Shown: piece by piece, positions 35,180 through 42,552 of the stretch
How the letters are laid out: every line of letters begins with the position of its first letter
Numbering within the stretch: the first letter of the stretch is position 1
Assembly (NCBI GenBank): GCA_019428815.1
Contig: JAHYJW010000005.1
Location: forward strand, 1 to 51,847
From: Patescibacteria group bacterium
GTDB lineage: Archaea > Nanobdellota > Nanobdellia > Pacearchaeales > GW2011-AR1
DNA: 51,847 nt
Reading direction: 5' to 3'
Made by a program: the position numbers and the translations under genes
The notes under the pieces: model-generated
The model's database searches: none
Told to the model about the DNA's origin: nothing
Seen by the model: the letters and a program-made list of their open reading frames with translations, nothing else

Positions 35180-35584
35180 CTACCTGAAAGATTTTTGCCT
35201 TTTACGTCTAGCTTTACTATCCCCTGGTTTATAAGCTTCTTTTCTTCTAACATCTGCGACTAAAAGCCCCCTGTCATAACTAAGATAAGCTTTTTCTATT
35301 TCTTTGTTTTTAGTTGCTTCTAAAATTGCTCTTGCTAAAGCTAATCTCGCTGCCTCAATTTGTCCTTTTTCTCCTCCGCCTTTAACGGTTATTTCAAAGT
35401 CAAAACTAATTTTTTGAATTATTTCTTTAGCAATTCTTAATGGTTCTTCTATTTTAAGGCGATTTAACATTGGAAGATGTTCATAAGATTGTTTGTTTAT
35501 TGTGACTCTTCCTGTACCTTCTCTAGCAATTGCTCTTGCAACAGCAGTTTTTCTTTTCCCAGATGTGACTATTAATTTATCCAT
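35180..35584 (-). CDS. rps9: Ribosomal protein uS9
   Basis: 134 residues with the family blocks TSGKRKTAVARAIAREGTG, KGGGEKGQIEAARLALARAI and the C-terminal tail KPGDSKARRKRQKSFR that reaches the P-site tRNA. Small-subunit head protein. Two bases after uL13 in the conserved archaeal eL18-uL13-uS9 order. Confidence 0.97.
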   Translation of the reverse strand: MDKLIVTSGKRKTAVARAIAREGTGRVTINKQSYEHLPMLNRLKIEEPLRIAKEIIQKISFDFEITVKGGGEKGQIEAARLALARAILEATKNKEIEKAYLSYDRGLLVADVRRKEAYKPGDSKARRKRQKSFR

Positions 35585-35586
35585 TT

Positions 35587-35994
35587 TTAGTTTCTATACC
35601 TCTCTTTGGAAATTGACTTAACTCTTACAAATTTATCCTTTTTATCTTTTCCAAAGAATATTTTTTTTGCGTTTTCAAATTCTAAGGGTGTGTGGGTGTA
35701 ACAGTAAATTTTTTTATAAGCAATCTTTCCTCTTCCGGATCTATGATCAGGCAACATTCCCCTTATTGCTCTTTTGACAATCAAATCTGATCTTCGGGGA
35801 TGCTTTGGCCCTTTTTGCCCGCTTCCAATTTTTCTTCTCCTCTTATCAAAATTTTCTCTAATATCCTTTTTATTCCCTGTAATTATAATCTCATCACAGT
35901 TTAGTATGACCACGTCTTCTCCTTTAAGCGCTTCCTTTACTACGTAACTCCCGATCCTTCCTAAAACAGCATCTTTTCCATCTACGATAATCAT
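35587..35994 (-). CDS. rpl13: Ribosomal protein uL13
   Basis: 135 residues beginning MIIVDGKDAVLGRIGSYV, with GPKHPRRSDLIVKRAIRGML and the archaeal end FVRVKSISKERY. Large-subunit protein. Its ATG overlaps the end of eL18 by four bases. Confidence 0.97.
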   Translation of the reverse strand: MIIVDGKDAVLGRIGSYVVKEALKGEDVVILNCDEIIITGNKKDIRENFDKRRRKIGSGQKGPKHPRRSDLIVKRAIRGMLPDHRSGRGKIAYKKIYCYTHTPLEFENAKKIFFGKDKKDKFVRVKSISKERYRN

Positions 35995-36368
35995 TTTATT
36001 TTCTTTAAAACTTTGATATCCCTTGCTTCGGGATTTTGTTTAATTTCTTCAATAATACTTAGAGTAGGTACTTTTAATTTTAATAGCTTCTCTTTAGAAC
36101 TTTCTGAAAAATTAAATGCAATAATTTTTATCTTCTTTTTTATTTCCCCCTGAGAAAGAACTTTACCACAAATGACCACTGATTCTCCTTCTTTTGAAGC
36201 TTTATCAATTTCATCTAAGTTCAAGTTAATAAAGTTTTTTCTTGGACTAGCTAGCATTGAAGCAACCTGAATCCATTCAGGATATCTTTTAGCATTTTTT
36301 ATAGTTTCAACTAAATTTTCGTTGGTTTTTTTCTTAAGTTGTCTATCAATCTTAGTTTTTGATTTCAT
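35991..36368 (-). CDS. rpl18e: Ribosomal protein eL18
   Basis: 125 residues of the archaeal/eukaryotic eL18 family: LVETIKNAKRYPEWIQVASMLASPR, then LNLDEIDKASKEGESVVICGKVLSQGE and IIAFNFSESSKEKL, each split by short turns. ATG 36368 is used; an in-frame TTG at 36395 would add nine unusual residues. First gene of the operon with uL13 and uS9. In other archaea this operon usually runs on from rpoD, but here it is separated by a tRNA and an opposite-strand gene. Confidence 0.93.
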   Translation of the reverse strand: MKSKTKIDRQLKKKTNENLVETIKNAKRYPEWIQVASMLASPRKNFINLNLDEIDKASKEGESVVICGKVLSQGEIKKKIKIIAFNFSESSKEKLLKLKVPTLSIIEEIKQNPEARDIKVLKKIK

Positions 36369-36440
36369 TTGTATTATATCCTCGAGTGAATCCAAACAGA
36401 AGAATCAAGTCTCCTGCTAACGCGATTAACTCGCAGGGTT
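36369..36440 (-). promoter_or_regulatory. Leader of eL18 operon with hairpin
   Basis: Between the expected transcript start (~36440) and the ATG at 36368. The inverted repeat CCTGC/GCAGG (36413-36437) overlaps a second one, GCGA/TCGC, so two foldings compete. It may be a ribosomal-protein autoregulation site; no known motif matched. Confidence 0.4.
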
Positions 36441-36463
36441 ATGAGAATCTCAGATTTATTAGG

Positions 36464-36471
36464 TTTATAAG
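36464..36471 (-). promoter_or_regulatory. TATA-like box of eL18 operon
   Basis: TTATAAAC on the minus strand, about 100 bases before the eL18 ATG, giving a structured leader of roughly 70 bases. Confidence 0.5.
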
Positions 36472-36589
36472 TTTTTTGATATCCATGCATTGTTACCTTA
36501 GAGGTTGGTAGATCGGTTTTTAAGTTTGTAAATTATCTTTATCTCATGGGAAATAAAGAGGAATTAATTAATTTGAGTAAAGTCAAATT

Positions 36590-36716
36590 ACTGCGCAAAA
36601 TTAACTTTAATTTAATTCTTTATTGCGCATAGTTGAATTATACATAATAAGGGGCTTTTTTATCGTCGTAAATATTAAAATCCCTCATATCATTTAATAA
36701 ATTCATTATTGCGCAA
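36590..36716. repeat. Three TTGCGCAA-type boxes
   Basis: CTGCGCAAAATTA at 36591, ATTGCGCATAGTTGA at 36622 and the perfect 8-bp palindrome TTGCGCAA at 36709-36716 followed by AATGA. The first two are 32 bases apart; the third abuts the TATA-like box. Likely operator sites. Confidence 0.55.
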
Positions 36717-36724
36717 AATGAATA

Positions 36725-36734
36725 AGTTTAAATA
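36725..36734 (+). promoter_or_regulatory. TATA-like box of alarmone-synthetase gene
   Basis: AGTTTAAATA is about 27 bases before the ATG at 36756 and directly right of the third TGCGCA box, so a bound repressor there would block promoter access. Confidence 0.45.
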
Positions 36735-36755
36735 CTATCTAAATATAAATAATTT

Positions 36756-37829
36756 ATGGCGTGGAAGATACCTAAGTATAACAAGAATGAATTGAATAAG
36801 GCAGGAGAGATATTAAAAGATGAAAATAGTCCTGAAGAAGAAACAGCGAAAGCTACAGAGATATTAAACCACTGGAGAGCAAGCCATAGTTATCCTTTAC
36901 ATATTTTTCAAATGACTCTAAAAAATGTTTCTCAAAGATATGATAAAACTTCTTTAGTTGCTCAAAGACTTAAAAGAGCAACCTCGATAATTAACAAGTT
37001 AAGAAGAAAGTATGAAGGAAGAAAAGCTACAATGAATTTGTCTCAAATGCAAGATATAGCAGGTTGTAGGGCGGTCGTTAAAGATGTTAAAATTGCAAAA
37101 GAAATTTATGATGAATATTATATTAAAGGAAATTTAAAACACAAAAGAGTTGGTAAAAAAGACTATATCACCTTTCCAAAAAAAGATGGATATAGGAGTT
37201 TACATCTTGTTTATGAATTTAAAAGTGATAAAGGTAAAAAAGAATATAATGGGCTAAAGGTTGAAGTTCAAATAAGGTCTAAATTACAGCATTTATGGGC
37301 TACTGCAGTGGAAACAGTTGATTTTTTCACAAGACAAGCGATTAAATTTAACGAGGGTAGACCTGATTGGGCAGATTTTTTTAAGCTCGTGAGTTCTGCT
37401 TTTGCCATCAATGAAAATTGCCCAATAATTGAAGGAACTACTGCAAATGAAAAAGAATTATACACTCAAATAATGAATAAAGAAAAAGAATTGGAGGTAA
37501 TACATCGTATGGAAGGATGGACTCACGCAATGAAATTTTTTAATGAAGAAGTAAAGAAAAAAATGAGGGGAAAAGTAAAATTTTTCTTATTGGAACTTGA
37601 TATTTTAGGTAATAAGTTAAGTGTTAAAGCATATACTCAAAAACAAGAAAAACAAGCAATAGAAGATTACGATAAATTAGAAAAAAGGCACAAGGGGAGA
37701 ACAGATTATGATGTTGTCCTTGTTGGTGCAGAAACAACCAAGGATTTGGAGAAAGCCTATCCAAACTATTTTGTAGATACGAGAGAATTTATTCTTGAAT
37801 TGGAAAAGATAATGAGAAAAACAAAATAA
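36756..37829 (+). CDS. RelA/SpoT-type alarmone synthetase domain protein
   Basis: 357 residues. The synthetase fold has RLKRATSIINKLRRK (71-85), MQDIAGCRAVVKDV (D100, R105), KKDGYRSLHLVYEF (Y146, H150) and VEVQIRSKLQHLWATAVETVD (E170, Q172, R174). There is no HD hydrolase, TGS or ACT domain, so it is not a housekeeping Rel. The C-terminal ~90 residues, with YPNYFVDTREFI, recall bacterial stand-alone synthetases, some of which are toxins or phage-defence proteins. It could make (p)ppGpp-like alarmones or pyrophosphorylate tRNA. It sits on the opposite strand between tRNA-Leu and eL18, breaking an ancestral ribosomal operon; transfer from bacteria is likely. Confidence 0.85.
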   Translation: MAWKIPKYNKNELNKAGEILKDENSPEEETAKATEILNHWRASHSYPLHIFQMTLKNVSQRYDKTSLVAQRLKRATSIINKLRRKYEGRKATMNLSQMQDIAGCRAVVKDVKIAKEIYDEYYIKGNLKHKRVGKKDYITFPKKDGYRSLHLVYEFKSDKGKKEYNGLKVEVQIRSKLQHLWATAVETVDFFTRQAIKFNEGRPDWADFFKLVSSAFAINENCPIIEGTTANEKELYTQIMNKEKELEVIHRMEGWTHAMKFFNEEVKKKMRGKVKFFLLELDILGNKLSVKAYTQKQEKQAIEDYDKLEKRHKGRTDYDVVLVGAETTKDLEKAYPNYFVDTREFILELEKIMRKTK

Positions 37830-37883
37830 ATTTTTTTAGTTATTCACCAACCGATAATGTAACAACGCATGATATCCACTAAA

Positions 37884-37967
37884 TGCGGGAAGAAGGATTC
37901 GAACCCTCGCAGGCACTAAGCCAAGTGGTCCTTAGCCACTCCCGTTTGACCGCTCCGGCATTCCCGC
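37884..37967 (-). tRNA. tRNA-Leu, anticodon AAG
   Basis: Type II tRNA of 84 bases. The acceptor stem GCGGGAA/TTCCCGC is intact, with A73, a G-C-rich D stem, a GGC/GCC variable arm and TTCGAAT T-loop. Anticodon stem AGTGG/CCACT encloses loop CTAAGGA, giving anticodon AAG (reads CUU). A34 is unusual: archaea normally use GAG. CCA is not encoded. Confidence 0.93.
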
Positions 37968-38076
37968 AAATATCTTAACGATGATAATAAAAACCTAGCA
38001 TTTTTAAAAGATATCCCTAAGTAAACTTCGTTGATAAAACTCCAATCAATAGAAGAGACCTCTAAAAAGAGTATAA

Positions 38077-38796
38077 CTAAGCTTTTTGAATGCTTTTAGA
38101 TAGAGAATTAAGATCCTTTTTTAGTTCGCTTATAGACTTATTAAAAATTTCTTCAGGAGTCATTTGACCAAAAGATTCTATTGAGATTAAAAGTCCAGGT
38201 TTTATTTCTATATTCACTTCTCCTCCTCTTCTTTTTACAATTCCCTCGCAGACATCTGCAACTTCCTTTATTTGGTTGTCCATAATTGTAATTTTATCCC
38301 CCTTTTCTTTTATTTCTGCATTTGGACATACCTTTTTAATTTCATCATAAAAATCTTTAGTAGTGGTTATTTCAGAAATATTCCTGTAGAAGATAAATCC
38401 CGGGGAAAATTTTGAATGTTCTTCTGCTTTTCCTGCCTTTATTATTGCAGTTAATTTTAATTCCCGATTATTGGAAAGTAAGGTTATGGGTATTTTTTCA
38501 TAAACAACTTCAACAGCTCCTTTTAACTCGCCAGAATAAACTACGCCTTCTTTCTTAGTCTCTAATGTTAATTTTTCAGGATTTTTTTCATCTACTTTTT
38601 TAAACTTTAATGGTACTAATCCTAACCTATGAGCAATAGTTTCATCATAAAGAGCCGAATCATTCCTAGAGATTTCTACTTCATCAATGGCTAATACGGG
38701 TATTTGATTAACATATCTTCTTATACAGTTTGCAAGAGTCTCACTTGTTTCAGCTATAAAAGAAAGCTTATTTTCCTTTTTTTCAATTTTTTTCAT
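38077..38796 (-). CDS. rpoD: RNA polymerase subunit Rpo3 (D)
   Basis: 239 residues, the archaeal alpha-like subunit that nucleates polymerase assembly with Rpo11. Blocks ANCIRRYVNQIPVLAIDEVEI and ALYDETIAHRLGLVPL are diagnostic of the dimerisation domain. The inserted ferredoxin-like domain has only two Cys (VCPNAE and DVCEG), so an Fe-S cluster as in Sulfolobus is unlikely. End of the uS13-uS4-uS11-Rpo3 run. Confidence 0.96.
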   Translation of the reverse strand: MKKIEKKENKLSFIAETSETLANCIRRYVNQIPVLAIDEVEISRNDSALYDETIAHRLGLVPLKFKKVDEKNPEKLTLETKKEGVVYSGELKGAVEVVYEKIPITLLSNNRELKLTAIIKAGKAEEHSKFSPGFIFYRNISEITTTKDFYDEIKKVCPNAEIKEKGDKITIMDNQIKEVADVCEGIVKRRGGEVNIEIKPGLLISIESFGQMTPEEIFNKSISELKKDLNSLSKSIQKA

Positions 38797-38870
38797 TTTA
38801 TTTTCTTTAAACCTTTGTATTTAAATTTAATGTTATAACACTAACATCTCAGATTAAGGGGTTTAATCTC

Positions 38871-39356
38871 TTAAGGTCTCCTTCCTCTTCTGCCCCCTTT
38901 CTTTTTTGGGCCTCCTCTAGGAAATCTAGTTGTGTCTAATATATTCAAAATTTTAAATCCTTCTCTTGAAAGACTTTTTACTACTGCATTTGCCCCTGGG
39001 CCTGGTGCAGGATTTCTTGTTTTAGCTCTTATTCTAAAATAAAGGGAACCAACACCAATTTCTTTTAATGTTTCAGAAATTCTTTTTGAAATAAACATTG
39101 CAATCGTAGGGTTTGCTTTAAGTCTCCCATGTTTTGTAACCATACCCCCTGTAACCTTTGTAAGGGTCTTACCAGACATGTCGGTAACATGAACAATAGT
39201 ATTATTAAAAGAGGTGTAAATATTAACAACAGCTTCAGCCTTTTTCTTCTCTTTTATCTTTTTTTCTTTTATTTCTTTATCTTCTTTTGAATCTGATTCC
39301 ATTTCTTTTTCTTGAACGATTCCTGTTTTTTTTAACTCTGTTTCAGTAATTGCCAT
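38871..39356 (-). CDS. rps11: Ribosomal protein uS11
   Basis: 161 residues. A ~40-residue charged N-terminal extension (KEDKEIKEKKIKEKKKAEA) precedes the normal fold: VNIYTSFNNTIVHVTDMSG, RIRAKTRNPAPGPGA and the tail RFPRGGPKKKGGRRGRRP. Platform protein of the small subunit. Nine bases after uS4. Confidence 0.96.
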   Translation of the reverse strand: MAITETELKKTGIVQEKEMESDSKEDKEIKEKKIKEKKKAEAVVNIYTSFNNTIVHVTDMSGKTLTKVTGGMVTKHGRLKANPTIAMFISKRISETLKEIGVGSLYFRIRAKTRNPAPGPGANAVVKSLSREGFKILNILDTTRFPRGGPKKKGGRRGRRP

Positions 39357-39365
39357 TTTATTTTC

Positions 39366-39857
39366 CTAATCTCCTTCCGCGTTTTTTGTAACGGGAACTG
39401 TTTTTTTAATTTCTTTTTTAATTAAAGATATTTTGTCCTCAAGATTTTTTGGGACAATGTAAGAAGGACTGTCTACTACTCGTCCATTCACTAGAATTTT
39501 TTTGTGAACAATAAATTGACGCGCATTTTTAGGAGTTGTCGCTAATCTTTTTTTGACCACAATTGTTTGAAGCCTTCTTTGAAGATAGTCTCTTTTTTCA
39601 AGAGATAAAACATCTGCAATAGATTTAACCTCTAATCCCATTTTTTTTAATTTTTCAAAGAACAACTCCCTATCTTTCTGCTCAGCGGGAATTAATTTTT
39701 TAGCCTTTTCTCTTATTAATTTTATCTTTGCATCTGCTCTCCAAATTTCTTTTTTATTTTTTAAACCAAACTCTTCTTTTATTTTAACCTCTTCATCAAT
39801 TCTTTCCTTATCAAAAGGTCTTTTTGGTTTAGAATATTTCTTATGTTTTCTTTTCAT
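39366..39857 (-). CDS. rps4: Ribosomal protein uS4
   Basis: 163 residues with a basic N-terminus (KRKHKKYSKPKRPFDKERI) and the S4 RNA-binding domain RLQTIVVKKRLATTPKNA, VHKKILVNGRVVDSPSYIVP. Length and lack of the bacterial N-terminal Zn site fit archaeal uS4. 13 bases after uS13. Confidence 0.96.
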   Translation of the reverse strand: MKRKHKKYSKPKRPFDKERIDEEVKIKEEFGLKNKKEIWRADAKIKLIREKAKKLIPAEQKDRELFFEKLKKMGLEVKSIADVLSLEKRDYLQRRLQTIVVKKRLATTPKNARQFIVHKKILVNGRVVDSPSYIVPKNLEDKISLIKKEIKKTVPVTKNAEGD

Positions 39858-39870
39858 TTTTTATTTTAAT

Positions 39871-40356
39871 TTATTGATTTTTTTTCGATTTCTTTTTAAT
39901 TCCTACACTTTTACTCCTATTCCTTCTGAAATTACTCTTAGTCCTTTGGCCCCTTACAGGTAATTTTGAACTATGTCTTATTCCCCGATAACTTTTTATT
40001 TTCTTGAGTCGCTTGATCTCAAATTCTGTTCCTAATTCCAAAGAAGTTCCTGTAAGGTGTTTGTCTTCTCCGGTTTCAAAATCCTGCCTCCTATTTAAGA
40101 TAAAATGTGGTACTTGGGGATTTTTAATAAATTCTGAAATTTTCCTAATTTCTTCTTCTGTCAGCGAACCAATTTTTCGATTTTTATCAATTCCTAATTT
40201 CTTACAGGTTGCATTTGAAAGGCCCCACGAGACACCCTTTATTTTTGCTAAACCCGCATAAACCTTCATCCCCCCCTCGATATCCTCAGAGAGAATTCTA
40301 ATTATCTTTTCTGAAAATACTTTTTCTTCTTTCTTATTAACATTTTCTTGATCCAT
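39871..40356 (-). CDS. rps13: Ribosomal protein uS13
   Basis: 161 residues. The helix-two-turn-helix domain (KVYAGLAKIKGVSWGLSNAT) is followed by the C-terminal signature GIRHSSKLPVRGQRTKSNFR and a basic tail. Head protein contacting tRNA and the intersubunit bridge. Two bases after the DUF655 gene. Confidence 0.96.
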   Translation of the reverse strand: MDQENVNKKEEKVFSEKIIRILSEDIEGGMKVYAGLAKIKGVSWGLSNATCKKLGIDKNRKIGSLTEEEIRKISEFIKNPQVPHFILNRRQDFETGEDKHLTGTSLELGTEFEIKRLKKIKSYRGIRHSSKLPVRGQRTKSNFRRNRSKSVGIKKKSKKNQ

Positions 40357-40358
40357 TC

Positions 40359-40895
40359 TTAATATACAAATAACCTCAGTCTTTCACATCCCAAAAGTTC
40401 TTTAAATAACCTTCTTTCGATAGCCTTTTCCGGATCAGGTAAATTTTGGACACGTTCCTTCATTTCCTCAAAACTCTCAAAAGCCTTATCCTCCCTGGCT
40501 TTGATTATTTCCTGCATGTGTTTTTTTCCAAGTCCCGGTAAAAGTTCTATTTGGTGTATTCTTTTATTTATTGCTTCTGATTTATTGAAAAAATCAACAA
40601 ATTCTTTTTCTCTATCTTTTACTACCTTCTTTATAAATTCCTCTAATTGGATTTTACCTGGTTCAGTCACCTTTTCACAGTCGAGTCTTCCAAGGATGTA
40701 GTAAACCTTGTCTCTTTTACCACCCCCGATATAAACCTTTTCCCCAACATCCAGAGAAACGCCCCTTCGGGGAACTAGCTCTAAAAGGGTTAGATTAATC
40801 TCTCCTATAGCTTGTGCTATGGGCATTAATTTCTTCTCCAAAGGATAACCATTTGGTAGATAATCTAATATGATTGCGTACTCTTCTTTTCTCAT
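40359..40895 (-). CDS. DUF655 family nucleic-acid-binding protein
   Basis: 178 residues: an OB-like N-terminus (YAIILDYLPNGYP, then VPRRGVSLDVGEKVYIG and YYILGRL) and a helix-hairpin-helix region (IELLPGLGKKHMQEIIKARE). This is the archaeal DUF655 family, regularly found beside rpoF and eL21; suspected RNA/DNA binder, function not established. Five bases after rpoF. Confidence 0.88.
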   Translation of the reverse strand: MRKEEYAIILDYLPNGYPLEKKLMPIAQAIGEINLTLLELVPRRGVSLDVGEKVYIGGGKRDKVYYILGRLDCEKVTEPGKIQLEEFIKKVVKDREKEFVDFFNKSEAINKRIHQIELLPGLGKKHMQEIIKAREDKAFESFEEMKERVQNLPDPEKAIERRLFKELLGCERLRLFVY

Positions 40896-40900
40896 TTTGA

Positions 40901-41197
40901 TTATTTAGACTCTTCAATTGCTTTGAATATTTTTTTTGATTCATCTTCGTCAAGACTGACATCATTGAAAATTTTATTTAAACTTTCTTGATCTTGAGGC
41001 ATTAAATCTATAATCTTTGCTAGATGTTCGGGTTTCATTTTCATTAGCTCCAGAGCCTCAAGCTTTTTTCTTAGTTCTTTAGCCTTGGATGGACTAATTT
41101 TTACAAATTTTTTTATAAATTTTTTAACTTCTATCTCTTTATCTTTATCTCCTTTGAGATATTCAAGTGCTTCTGACATGCTTATTGGGTGCATCAT
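40901..41197 (-). CDS. rpoF: RNA polymerase subunit Rpo4 (F)
   Basis: 98 residues with PISMSEALEYLKG, SPSKAKELRKKLEALELMKM and HLAKIIDLMPQDQESL, the HRDC-like pattern of archaeal Rpo4/Rpb4. It forms the polymerase stalk with Rpo7. Its ATG overlaps the eL21 stop. Two adjacent Met codons are possible starts. Confidence 0.92.
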   Translation of the reverse strand: MMHPISMSEALEYLKGDKDKEIEVKKFIKKFVKISPSKAKELRKKLEALELMKMKPEHLAKIIDLMPQDQESLNKIFNDVSLDEDESKKIFKAIEESK

Positions 41198-41466
41198 TCT
41201 TGTTTTGGATTAATGTTTTTTATTTTCTTTAAATGGATTGGTTCAATTATAAATCTTTTTTCTTTGTTGTAATCCTTTATGTTTAATACACAAGATTTTC
41301 CCCTTTTTCCTTCTACAATTCCAGTTCTACCTTGCATCCTCTTAGGAAAACTAGCTTTTAATGACGGTTCCCTAACTACAGCTACAGATTCCCCGACTTC
41401 AATCTTTTGAAAATACTTTCCAAGGCTTAATTTTTTCTTTGATTTAGGTTTTTTCTTTTGAACCAT
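41194..41466 (-). CDS. rpl21e: Ribosomal protein eL21
   Basis: 90 residues. SH3-like barrel with FQKIEVGESVAVVREPSLKA, FPKRMQGRTGIVEGKRGKSC and EKRFIIEPIHLKKI. Archaeal/eukaryotic large-subunit protein. First gene of the long run eL21-Rpo4-DUF655-uS13-uS4-uS11-Rpo3. Confidence 0.94.
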   Translation of the reverse strand: MVQKKKPKSKKKLSLGKYFQKIEVGESVAVVREPSLKASFPKRMQGRTGIVEGKRGKSCVLNIKDYNKEKRFIIEPIHLKKIKNINPKQE

Positions 41467-41580
41467 GATTTACTCAAATTTGCCCCATTTAAAAAACTAT
41501 CTTTTGGGCCAAAGAAACAAAATTTTTGAGAGTTATCTCTCTATCTTTTTTAAAATTTAGCCAATATATTTAAAACTTCA

Positions 41581-41808
41581 TCAATACCTTGGAAAATTTT
41601 CTGATTCAACTTCTGTAGAAACCTGTTTTTTAGGAGTTTCTAAGAGGTTTGTAGAAACCAAGTCTCCCTTACTCCGAGCATCTTCCATATTCTTGATTAT
41701 TGTATTAAACATCTTTTCACCCCAGACACTTTTTCCACATTTACTACAAAAATCAACGACGCATTCCTCAGAAATTTCTGCACCACAGTAAATACATTTT
41801 TTAGCCAT
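41581..41808 (-). CDS. Small zinc-ribbon protein
   Basis: 75 residues. Cys pattern C4-x2-C7 in KKCIYCGAEI and a later CxxC in VDFCSKCGKSV forms a zinc ribbon, with a further Cys in between. It is followed by KMFNTIIKNMEDARSKGDL and an unstructured tail. The family is not identified. It lies 115 bases upstream of eL21 on the same strand and probably has its own transcript. Confidence 0.6.
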   Translation of the reverse strand: MAKKCIYCGAEISEECVVDFCSKCGKSVWGEKMFNTIIKNMEDARSKGDLVSTNLLETPKKQVSTEVESENFPRY

Positions 41809-41987
41809 TTTTTCAGCTCTTTTTTATGATTATGTAATCTTTTATTAAATAAGAGTTTTTAAAGATTTGCTCCTACTTCAAAATACCCCCGAATATCTAA
41901 ATTAAATTTTTATAAGTTATAAGTCTAGGCGAAAGTTTTAAATAAGCTCCCAAAGATAAAGATTTAATCTATTTGAGAAAATTTAAG

Positions 41988-42185
41988 ATGATAATCCCAA
42001 TTCGTTGTTTTAGTTGTGGAAAACCAATTGCCCACCTGTGGGAAGAATTCAAAAAAAGAGTTTCTGAAGGAGAAAAGCCACAAAAAATTCTCGATGATTT
42101 AGGATTAGAAAGATACTGTTGTAGATCAATGTTCTTAGGTCAAGAAGATTATCTTGAATTGATAACCAAGTTTAAAAAAGCTTAA
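41988..42185 (+). CDS. rpoN: RNA polymerase subunit Rpo10 (N)
   Basis: 65 residues starting MIIPIRCFSCGKPIAHLWEE, with zinc ligands C7, C10 and the C44-C45 pair (ERYCCRSMFL). This is the normal Rpb10-like pattern. ATG 41988 is the family start; an in-frame TTG at 41973 is rejected. In many archaea it follows uS9 in the operon; here it stands alone on the opposite strand. Confidence 0.95.
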   Translation: MIIPIRCFSCGKPIAHLWEEFKKRVSEGEKPQKILDDLGLERYCCRSMFLGQEDYLELITKFKKA

Positions 42186-42204
42186 ATAAGAGATACTCCA
42201 ATTG

Positions 42205-42468
42205 TTACTTAATTTTCCATCTTGAAATATACCCGCAATTATCGCAAATCACATTTTTTAGGCCTTCTCTTATTCGAATTTTGGGATTTTTATAAGGATT
42301 AAAACATTTTTTGCAAAAGGTTCTTCTTTTGTTCCCTAGTTTTATATTATTAGCCATAGCTAATCTTTTTATTTTTAAAATTTCTTTTGGACTTTTGTTT
42401 TTTATATCTTCGAAAAATCCTTCAATTTCTTTTAAAGAATCGGATTTTGATAATCTCTTTTTAACCAT
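42205..42468 (-). CDS. rnp4: RNase P protein component 4 (Rpp21 family)
   Basis: 87 residues with KRLAMANNIKLGNKRRTFCKK and a zinc ribbon C52-x2-C55 ... C75-x2-C78 (VICDNCGYISRW), the Rpp21/Rpr2 pattern. It is a protein cofactor of RNase P in tRNA 5' maturation. ATG 42468 is chosen: a TATA-like TTTTATAAAA lies about 25 bases upstream, and a longer frame to 42543 adds an atypical hydrophobic extension. Confidence 0.88.
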   Translation of the reverse strand: MVKKRLSKSDSLKEIEGFFEDIKNKSPKEILKIKRLAMANNIKLGNKRRTFCKKCFNPYKNPKIRIREGLKNVICDNCGYISRWKIK

Positions 42469-42488
42469 CTTATTTAAAATTAAATTTA

Positions 42489-42498
42489 TTTTATAAAA
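42489..42498 (-). promoter_or_regulatory. TATA-like box of rnp4
   Basis: TTTTATAAAA is centred about 25 bases before the ATG at 42468, which both predicts a leaderless mRNA and decides the shorter start. Confidence 0.5.
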
Positions 42499-42552
42499 CC
42501 ATTTAAAGTCGAATAACAGGTAACGAGTAATTAATCTGGGCATAAAAAATAC

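Larger units (their letters stand above)
36472..36755. other. Intergenic region with TGCGCA boxes
   Basis: A gene-free stretch between the divergent eL18 operon and the alarmone-synthetase gene. It holds three TGCGCA-centred boxes (36592, 36624, 36710) and a TATA-like box near 36725. The rest is plain A/T-rich DNA. Confidence 0.55.

Noticed and set aside
36369-36395. TTG start for eL18
   Set aside because: It adds nine residues not seen in the family, while ATG 36368 begins at the normal basic N-terminus.
36400-36440. tRNA-like fold upstream of eL18
   Set aside because: There is a short hairpin but no acceptor stem, T-loop or anticodon arm; better explained as mRNA leader structure.
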